Part shown: positions 55,007 through 64,000 of the stretch, one piece after another | How positions within the stretch are numbered: the stretch's first letter is position 1 | Layout: each line of letters opens with the position of its first letter | Assembly: GCA_947462335.1 (NCBI GenBank) | Contig: OX381706.1 | Coordinates: 20,560,784 to 20,624,783 of the forward strand | Direction of reading: 5' to 3' | Length of the DNA: 64,000 nt | Source: Harmothoe impar | Lineage: Eukaryota; Annelida; Polychaeta; Phyllodocida; Polynoidae | Translations under genes and position numbers: made by a program | Notes under the pieces: model-generated | Databases searched by the model: none | Seen by the model: the letters and a program-made list of their open reading frames with translations, nothing else | What the model was told of the DNA's origin: nothing

Positions 55007-58000
55007 ACTCTTTCCGTGCCCACTACTGATTGATCGATTGAATTTCTTTTAATCATATTGTGTCTGTAAAGGCATATTTATTGCACATCCAGTTTGTTAT
55101 CTAGAATTCTAGAGTTTTCATATATATTTTATCATACAAGAAAATGTATCGAAATATCTATTTTACTATTTTGATCAAGTTCTATCAATTTTTCCATGGT
55201 TGAATGCACAGTGATTTGTAATCGTATGAATGGAAGTTGAATATAGCTCTATTGTAATACAGTGGAATACATGTTAAATAAAATGAATAAAACTATATTG
55301 TGTCAACTTTATTCTCTCAATAGCAAGGTACTTTAATTAAGATAACGTGGAGGAAATATATATTGACAAGACAGGGCTTTCATGTCCTATTTATTTACAA
55401 ATTTACAACAATATATGAACATGCACTGACCGATGCACGTCATAACAAAGAATCTTCCATCATCCACCAATGAAATATTACATCTTAAAATAATCTATTC
55501 ACAAATCATTTTCTGTCTCCATATGTGTGTTCATTTCAACAGATTTTAAATACATGTAATAACTGATAAATCCATAATATACATCGAGTTATTGAATGTT
55601 ATATTTCTATTCAATCTGCAGTACGACGCTGTGTAATTTGAAAATCAAATGATGTATATTTGAGTGGAAAAATATTTCACTAATTCACACAATTTGGGAT
55701 CATCAACGCTATCAACACTGAGGATATTTAAAAAAAAGAACAATGCACTACATTACATATATATACATGTACCACTTCTTATGCTATTATACACTTTCTC
55801 GATGGAAACATATCTAGAAAATTAGGGGTACTTTAATGAATGTATCCATGTATTTTTACTAACTGAGGGTGTGGGTGTAGACAGTGTGTTGTGAATGCTA
55901 ATAAAGGTAATACTACCGGTACATGTGATATAACAAAAGTGAGTGGCACTGTCCACAAGAGCAAAGCCCTGACAACCTGCGACTACAGGAATCAATTCAT
56001 GCGACAAAGTAGGCCCATAAAAGGATGGGTTTGAGGCAACATTGCAAAAAAAAAAAGGTCTTGAACTTATCAGGAATGACTCGCTAAATCAACTCGCAGC
56101 TTGTCACAATGGACAGATTGCTGAAGTTAAAAGGAATAACGAGAAATGGTTGGGGATTTCTACTAAAATGCTAGGCCCTGAAATTGGATAATTATTTAGG
56201 CCAATGAAGTCAGTTGCTCTTCAGAAGATGTGAACCTTATTTCTCCTGATCAAAGATATGGTTGAATTTTTTTTTATCCCAAAATTGGAGGGAGGGAGAT
56301 GCTTAGGTCGGTTCCTGTTTTGCAGCTAAGATGGAACCTGTAACAAAGTTTGTTGCGTAGCGCTGTAGCAGTTTAAAAGCTAATGTACAAATCCATAAAA
56401 ACAAATACTGTACGAGTACAAGAAATAATATGTGAGGTAAATATCATTACTAAACTTGATATTGATGTAATGTCCAGAACCCTCTGGGTACCAAACTCAT
56501 TTCCAAAGAGGAATGATCGTAACCGCTTCATCTATTTGAAGCGTTTCCAAATTTAGTGAAAATATGTCATTGTATGACGTATTATTCTATGCTCCAATAA
56601 ACAATTGCCTCAATGTCAAAACACAATTGAATAGGTGACATACGTTATTCATGTACCAGCAAAACAACACGTGCGTTTTATTAAGCAATAAGATAAAGAC
56701 AGATGTTGCTTGTAACTGGTATTAAATATGCGACAGCTCGTTCAGTGACAAACTGTATAATTAGTTAGTTTAAGTGTGTGTTGTACAAATATACAGTGTA
56801 TCATTAGTAGTATACCATAGGCATACTAACCGTAGTAACCTATAACTCTCCTAGTCTACCCCTATATATACAGCCCACTGCCTAGCTCATATTGTTCTAC
56901 CTCACCTATCAAACTGGTGAATGGCTATTGTTAAATATGAGACTACTTTATATTCCTGGTCCTTTGGTTTTATTGAAGTCTAATGCAATTTAGTTGAAAG
57001 AGACATGTACACAATGTCTCTATGGTTGCGACACTGGTCTATCACAGTATAGTCCACTGAGTTACATTACAAATCACAATCTATATAGTGAGGCTTAAAT
57101 CCAAAGAACAGTCTCTTTTATCTGCTCGGGAGGATTGTTTTCTTTAGATTCAAATGTTCACAAGCTATACTGCCACAAACTTCAGTTATTTTCAATTCTT
57201 ACATAATATACATGCACATCATAATAAAATACAATTTTACAATGCTTTTTCTTTTGAGATAAAATAATGTATGTTATCTCAGCACAGAAAATGAAATACG
57301 ACTTCATTGATTGACTCACTAAACAGCGGGCATGTCTTGGTAATGCAATTCTTAAGTAACCGTTGTTCTAAGTAGGATGACATGAGTGGAAACTAATAAT
57401 ATAGCAAGACATGCGTTACCAACCGAACAGAAAGTTGATGAGGGAAACATCAGGGAGTCTAAGTTGGTAGCCATGATGAGAAATACAATGAAGCCTTATT
57501 GCCAGAGTTTACCTCAGTGGATGCACAGAGCAAATTCGGTCACTTTGTGGTAGCGATCCAATGGGTCAAATATCCTTTACCGTTTTCACGAGAAATATAA
57601 AGTATGATCTATGCATATTGTAAGGGTAATATCCATTTTTAACCCCATGTTAGGAAACAGCTCAAAGAAGTGATGTCACATTCTAGAAAACGTCATTCTG
57701 TATTACGGTTACCGGTAGTTATAATATAGCCTACAATGCATGTGGATGACGAGTATCCACTTTTTTCATAAACCTAGAACAAAGCTCTGGTAATTTACAA
57801 CCCCCTTACAGAATCAAAAAAACTAAATTGTTATCCTGTTTTTTTTTCAATATATGCAGGCCTACACATTGCATTTCTTTCTAACCAAATATAAGTGGGT
57901 GCGGAACTTTGGCCTATACCTGATGTGTAGGCATATCTTTGAGGTATAAAACTAACATACAATGATCTATATGTCCAATCTGGTATTTCAGGTTCAGTGG

Positions 58001-58611
58001 ACTAGATATTTATCCAAGTATAACCCCAAAGGATATTTATTCGGTTAGAATTCAGTCAAATAACAGTCTCTGGGTCTAGCGAATAAACCTTTAATGGTTT
58101 ACTCAAATGATACAGACCATGTCTGTATTGCCATCAGAAATATTAACGTAAAGAAAGTTAGTCTAATATCGGGACCAGTGTGATGATATATGTGCATTAG
58201 AAGAAAGGTTATGACTATATTGCCAAGGAAGTATATATATACAGAAATGCCCATAACCTCAGTGTAATCATAACATGCCTTTTGTGGGAAGTACACATTG
58301 TATATACATAGACATGGACTTGATCAATGTATATTCTATAGGAATGAATAATGTAACAGTGTAACTAGAGAGTGAGGAACTGAAGGCATAGCTTAGCAAA
58401 CGCCATGGTTAAAGATTCCCTCTTTATGCTCTAACATGACAAGTGATACCCAATGTATATTACACCTCGTAAAGACTACCTCAGTCAATAGCAATACATC
58501 AACAGTGTTCAATAAGCTGGGGGTGCCATGGTTTGACCCCTAGTACTACTTTCCCATCACTGACCAAGGGAGTAAAACAGGTTGGTTTGAAGAGTCTAAC
58601 CATTGATTAAA

Positions 58612-58916
58612 ACCCTTTAAGGGCCGCGTAGAGCTTTCGTGTTTCTTTCATACAAGCCGCCCCCTAACTTAGGAGAATCCTATAACCCGAATCTGGGGAT
58701 TGATGATAGCCACTATAGCACTGTAGTGCACTTTAAAAAAACACTCGTATAAGCCGCACCATATATAAGCATGTTTGGTATCGAATTAAAGCTACTTCTG
58801 ATTCACGTTCAAGTCGCGGCTTCTACGCGAGACTTTTCGATATGCCCTTTGGCCGTCATGATGCATGAAAACAAGGATCAGAGCACATTAAAGCACTATG
58901 CGACCCTTAAAGTGTT
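58612..58916. mobile_element. GCATGATGCATGAATGCAG family element with insert
   Basis: Ends CCTTTAAGGGCCGCGTAGAG and AAAGCACTATGCGACCCTTA are inverted partners. The interior at about 58650-58760 carries TATAAGCCGC-type sequence, suggesting another small element inside. Confidence 0.6.
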
Positions 58917-59249
58917 AAACTGACGTGGTCACTTTGTCACAGGGTAAACCTCAATAGGACCAGCCTGTAGTTTAGGAGCAACTTCCGTCATGATAACAAC
59001 GATGTTCTTCAGGTGACATCCCACTTTCTTTTAATCAAGAATTTATATACATGTAAATATGGATAAAGAGTACCTTGTTAAGTGAGTTTTATTATCAGCT
59101 ATACCAGTCTCCAACCATGGACTCCAGTGATCATTTTGATATCGATAGAAAATGAGGCATCCTCTTAACAACACAGTGTAGCGTATTTCATAAAAAACGA
59201 AAACGACTCAATATTCTTTTAAATATTGACCTTTCTTTTGCACCTTCAT

Positions 59250-59455
59250 ATCCTTAACGGTCCACCTAGTGCTTTAATGCATTTGGCTATTTATCGTCAT
59301 GATGCATCATTCCGATCCTGAGGGGTTAATACACTCTCGGAGAGTCTGGGTGATTCTTGAATGCATCACTGCCGTGTTACTCCCCAGTGCTTTACTCCAG
59401 CATCATGACGACTAAGGGAATCATGCATTAAAGCACTATGTGGTCCTTAAAGGGT
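59250..59455. mobile_element. GCATGATGCATGAATGCAG family element
   Basis: Begins CCTTAACGGTCCACCTAGTG and ends AAAGCACTATGTGGTCCTTA, with GTCATGATGCATCA inside. Good inverted-terminal copy. Confidence 0.7.
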
Positions 59456-60351
59456 TTAACACCAGGAATGTTAGGCAGGATATCACATTTCTTTACGGAA
59501 GAGGTTCTATAGGGGTCAGTGTGTGTGGGTACCTCCCTTTTAGTTACAAACATCACCATCAGAAACTACAACAGCACTCAACTGATTCTACCAGCTACAG
59601 AAGGGTATCTCTCTATTAAATAAATCTTCTTGATATTTTGCACTACGGTATACCACATACTATTGGATGGAGACATGGGAAGAGGTCTGAACATCGTATG
59701 GAGGTAGAAGCAAATGACCCATGTCTTATAATATTACATGTACAATGTATGAGGTTTATAATGGAGTTGTAAAAACTAGAAGGGACTGGTTCATGGACTA
59801 TTATATTATATCATTAGTTCTCTCCCATAAAAGACAAGATCTCTTCTACTGAATTATTCCTAAAGATATGATGAACTGAGCTTAGCTCTGGTAACAGCCA
59901 TAGTGGCCGATCCATAGGCGGCTGATCCTGATATTGGATGCCACCCTCTCAACGACTTCTTACATATCTTATCGCGAACCATCTCAAGCACAAAAAGTAG
60001 ATGAACACTAGAGATTGCGTATTTACGTTAAATACATAAATCGGAGTTATTTCGCCCCAAAAAACAACAATACATTACCGTCATTCTCAAATATCAAAGA
60101 ATCCGCTTCGTTGTCAAATATCTGAATATGGATGTCTGACAATTGGCTAAATTCGCAACATTTTTCCTAGGTTGACTGGAGAAGTATTTTTTTCTATTCG
60201 CTATGATAGTGTCTACGTTGTCCATTACCTATCACATTCACTATCACACACACAGCAGTGCCATGCACACTTATGATGATGGGAGTTAGGCGCCCTCGGC
60301 CGATGATGGAATTGAACACAGATATACAATGAAAGGCGACAACGTGACGGG

Positions 60352-63257
60352 TCAGTAGTCCTCCGCCCATGGAGCGTTCTCGCTAAAGTTGTCGATGACT
60401 TCTTTCATGGCCAGGTTGGGGATGAGTTGGTCCTGCGTTAGTTCTGACCGGGTTACCGGGTCAAAGTGTCCCACTCTCTGTGTCAAAGAAGTTTATATGG
60501 TAAGTACACAAAGCTAGGAAGAATACCATAGGAGGCAGTCGTTGTACAAAGTGTACAGGTACAACACAAATGAGGGTTTTTAATAGAATGGTGTCATATA
60601 CATGGCAGGGCTCGACAAATCGTTCAGCATGTGTGTGTCCGATGGGCACAGATACAAAAATATGTTGTGTCCAGTTGCTGAAATCTGTGCCCGACCGAAC
60701 CATGAAAATTTGGAGATATTTCTCTTTAATCGGATGATATATTTTAAGATCTTGTATTGAGATTGACCTCCATATTAAGAATCCTAATACTGCAAGCTTT
60801 CCAACGATGTATAACACTTCATTATTTGTCTGGTGGTTTTTGCTCATGGTCCAAAAGTTGCTCAGTTTCACTTACAAGTGTCCACTGGGCACAACAATCA
60901 AATGTTTCTGTGTCCAGTCAAATTTGTCTGTGTCACGGGCACTGGACACAGCGATTTGTCAAGCCCTGCCATCATGGTATCAAATGGACTTCGGTTGTTC
61001 ATTTACTTGTTCAGAATATTAGGTAACTGTCTAGATTCTAGGGAATATCTACCAATTTTCCTTACTACAGGTACCAGTTCATGCTACTTAATAATAAATA
61101 GAATATTTTCTACACGAAAGAAACGGTTCTCATTCCTAAGGCATGATGCTTTAAAGCATCATGCCCTTGGTCGTCATGATGTATGAAGGCAGTCCTGGTG
61201 AGTAACTCTCCTGTGCTGCATTCAAGCATCATGCCAATCTTATGGGGTTGAGACGCTCCCACAGGGTCAGTATGATGCCGTGTATGATGACGTGTCCTTA
61301 AAGGGTTAATAGAGGGTGCCGCTCACCTGTAGGTGTTCCTCTATATCCTTTCTCTCATAAGTAATGCCACTCGGGGTGATAACTGGGTCACGCATGATAT
61401 CAAAACTGATTTTACCGCAGAGGTAATCAGGTACCTCTCTCTTCTACAAACAGAAAAAGAAAATAATTCTAATTTATAAAATGTACATGCAATACCAGGT
61501 TTTTAAATTTTAATTCAAAATTATGTTGAATCACAGTTTATCAGTCATCTTTTAATTGATAGTCCACCGTGCTGGCGGTAATTTTTCTGCAATAATATCT
61601 CTCTATCAGGTAGAGTCTCCTAAAACTCAGTATGGTAAAATAATGCCATGATTGATGAAGACAAGAGTGTTAAACTTACTTGTCGACGGTCATCGATTTG
61701 TGCAAACAGGTCATTTACTTCTGCCAAACGTTTTTGCTGTAAAGAGGGAAATTGAACGTTGACGGATGGAACGAAACAGACCGATGATAGATAGACGGTT
61801 ACACGGTTTTCTATTTCTATAAATTCGAATGCCATTCGTCTAATTTTGTGATAAACTCAAACAAAAATTTCCCTTTAACATCATTCAATAAATAGTCAGT
61901 TAAAATTTAGTGTTTCCTGCATATCATTATGTGACTTGTGCATAAAAAAGACACTTACCGGTAGTTAATAATACACATGTAATAGGATCGTTAGCGTAGA
62001 AAAGAACATGGGAAGATAGAAGATTCTTGAAAAGATGCATCTACACTCACATATTGTAACTCCATCTTTTCTATTGATTCTGGATCTATGTGGTCACCTG
62101 CTTCCTTCGCTGCACTAATTTTTCTGAAGTTCAAACAACAGCCAAACATAAATTTATGCTTTATGACAGCAAGTAGCCTATGCATCTAGAAACTAGGTAT
62201 CAGATACATTACTATTACACTGTGAAAGCAACACACTTACAAATTGCAATCTATTATTGTACTTTAACCACCGAACTGACAAATATTGACCGATGGAGAT
62301 TTTAATCTGACATATCAACATTTCTAAGCCATAGGTTACCTTTCCTTGTCGTCCAATATTAGATTATTCAGGCACGACTGTAGCTCGATCTCCTGTTGTA
62401 TGCGTTTTTCTTCTATTACATTCCACCGCCGCTTTTTGGCCTGCCGCAAGGCCCCCGCTATGTCATCTCCAAAATTAAGTTTTTGTTCTCGTGCCAAATC
62501 ATGAGCTGTATAAAAATACAATCAAATTGAGTTATAATATAGGATTAACATGGTATGGAGGAATTATTTGGATGGAGAAAATTCACTGGATGCCTAGCCC
62601 TATTCATAGCAATATCTAGTAGCAGTTCTGCCGAAATTACGTCTGCATGCTAGCGTATAATCTTAATGGTCGTCGTAGGTCTTTAGGACACCGGCCATGA
62701 TGGCTTACCATGATCTCAGATTTATAACAGTAGGCTTAACGATGATTTTTCAAATACTACAATTAGAGTAAATTTACAATCATCTTTATAATGTTTTCAT
62801 ATCCAAATAATTTGCAATGAAAAGTTTTCGACAACAATATATAAGTCCTGTCCTTAGTACACGATAGCAAATATAGTTGGCCTTTAGGACTCTCGAAATA
62901 ACAAATTTGTCTAAAGTGACCATGCAATAATAAACTGACTGTTCAAGCATATAGATCTATTCATTTTATTAAGAGTTTGTTGTCTAATTTTCTACTTTCT
63001 TGTCATGGAATTTACTGGTTGATCTAAACTATTTCAATAATCAAAGAAATAGGTCTACCTCTCATGAGACTGGTTATAGCTTCGTCATACAGGTTTAGCT
63101 CTAACATGGCGGTTCCATAGAAGAAGTGGCCCTTGACTAGAGCAGAGTCCATCTCCAGGGCCCGCTTGCAGTCCTGACAAGCTAACTCCCATTGCTGAAG
63201 TTTCAGGTAACATAGAGCTCTATTTGTGAAGAAGGTTGGCACCGACGGATTCTTGGA
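60352..63257 (-). CDS. STUB1: CHIP E3 ubiquitin ligase / co-chaperone (5' end missing)
   Basis: Exons: 63257-63059, 62505-62340, 62123-62051, 61736-61680, 61443-61327, 60477-60352, all in phase, giving 245 residues. Human CHIP has 303, so about 58 N-terminal residues lie in exons beyond the window. It ubiquitinates chaperone-bound clients of Hsp70/Hsp90 in the cytosol. The first two exons carry the TPR motifs ([20 protein letters not shown], then [20 protein letters not shown]). The middle is the helical hairpin ([20 protein letters not shown]). The fifth exon here holds the U-box ([20 protein letters not shown]). The last ends [20 protein letters not shown] and terminates in WAEDY. No damage is seen. 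Confidence 0.96.
60606..60968. mobile_element. hAT-like short transposon in a STUB1 intron
   Basis: 363 bases between CAGGGCTCGACAAATCG and CGATTTGTCAAGCCCTG, a near-perfect inverted pair. CAGGGCTYGA is a common hAT terminus. The interior holds inverted GTGTCCAGT-containing sequence. A clear 8-bp target duplication was not seen. Confidence 0.7.
61135..61305. mobile_element. GCATGATGCATGAATGCAG family element
   Basis: AAGGCATGATGCTTTAAAGC at the left and GTGTCCTTAAAGGGTTAA at the right, with GTCATGATGTATGAAGGCAG inside. Lies in a STUB1 intron. Confidence 0.6.
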
Positions 63258-63319
63258 CTGAAATGAAGCATTTTAGTTTGTATTTTATTTTAAGTGAAAG
63301 AGAAAAAAGTTTACAGAGT

Positions 63320-63990
63320 GGCCATTATTTAAGAACTGGGGGTGGGGGGTTAGGGTATTTGATGGGGAAGGACCTACAAAATGTTGACCCCTTTAGAGGG
63401 GAGTGGGGTCAGAATTTTTTTTACTTGTTTTCCGCAAAATAGCCTGCGCGTTACGATAGAGTATAGTACGTGGGGGAGGGTTGGAAAAATGCTCTTCTCA
63501 AGGTGGGGTGCAGAAATAGTTTAGCTGCTGATCCATTGCTGCGCTAATGTAGGGCCCCGGACGGGGGAGCGTGTGCGGTGTCATTTCGAGATTTGTCCCG
63601 TGTAAAGGCGCTGATCCACTGCTGTGAGTTTGCTGCCAATGTTGTCAGAGAAGAGACACTTGCGAAGACACTCGCAAGAATCAAAATTTGTTGATTTCTG
63701 TGAGTTCAATTACATACCGCTCGTCCCTCGTAAAAATGTTCCGGGGACTCGCAGCAGGAGATCGACTGATGGAACATTACTCGTACGAGTATAACTTGCA
63801 AAAACGGAGCACATTCGCAGCAGTGGAACCACCCCCTTTTGCATACTCTTGCAAACCCCCCAACCCCCACCCAATAATGACGATGCACTCTGACAGTGAC
63901 ACTAACTTTACTAAGGCCTACATTGACATATATGCTGTGCATACACATATATAGTTAAGTTTGGGGTAGAATATTAAAGAATCCCGGCTG
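63320..63990. repeat. Intronic repeats upstream of the first visible STUB1 exon
   Basis: 63325-63500 belongs to the C/G-tract dispersed family (GACCCCTTTAGAGGGG, then GCCTGCGCGTTACGATAGAG). 63605-63830 contains GATCCACTGCTG and, further on, its partner CGCAGCAGTGGAAC, like the element at 32569-32919. No STUB1 first exon is visible. Confidence 0.5.
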
Positions 63991-64000
63991 GTCTTGATCG

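Larger units (their letters stand above)
55007..60351. other. Intergenic AT-rich DNA between the DIRS-like element and STUB1
   Basis: No coding exon can be supported. It holds two GCATGATGCA-family elements (58612-58916 and 59250-59455) and otherwise unclassified AT-rich sequence. Confidence 0.55.

Overview
The window is animal nuclear DNA. It has spliced genes with GT-AG introns, a rhodopsin-class GPCR, YR (tyrosine recombinase) retrotransposons, tRNA-derived SINEs, short inverted-repeat transposons and long microsatellites. Only small fractions code. The mix of DIRS-like and Ngaro-like elements with short, AT-rich introns suggests a marine invertebrate (a lophotrochozoan or an invertebrate deuterostome). 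The species cannot be fixed from sequence alone. Reconstructed exon junctions keep frame through all three multi-exon genes.

Layout. Positions 1-4.5 kb hold a solo-LTR-like block, an AT microsatellite, a CACCCC satellite with telomere-like CCCTAA inserts, and a GPCR gene on the minus strand (2589-3686). Positions 4.5-21 kb are gene-poor and repeat-rich: a 122-bp TC microsatellite, SINE-like sequences, small inverted-repeat transposons, a cluster of a GTGACTCCGTGACG motif, a duplicated segment carrying minisatellites, two candidate exons of an unknown gene, and a well-delimited solo LTR (19132-19654). Positions 21384-26823 are a Ngaro-type retrotransposon with split direct repeats, inserted into an array of ATGGCTGCC-containing repeats. 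Its gag is open, but RT, RNase H and recombinase are broken. A minisatellite follows at 27.2-27.8 kb.

From 28.3 to 42.5 kb a minus-strand gene of at least 15 coding exons encodes a 749-residue protein with an acidic N-terminus, one clear RRM and an Arg/Gly/Ser-rich tail. It lies head to head with JMJD8 (plus strand, nine exons, 42698-48738). Downstream is a complete DIRS-like retrotransposon (48997-55006) with three open ORFs and the inverted terminal repeats and internal complementary region expected of that group. After about 5 kb of non-coding DNA comes STUB1/CHIP (minus strand, 60352-63257, 5' end beyond the window).

JMJD8 and STUB1 are convergent neighbours here as they are in human. 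The DIRS-like element sits between their 3' ends. The main novelty is in the two YR retroelements of different architecture, the split ancient gene pair, and several small repeat families.
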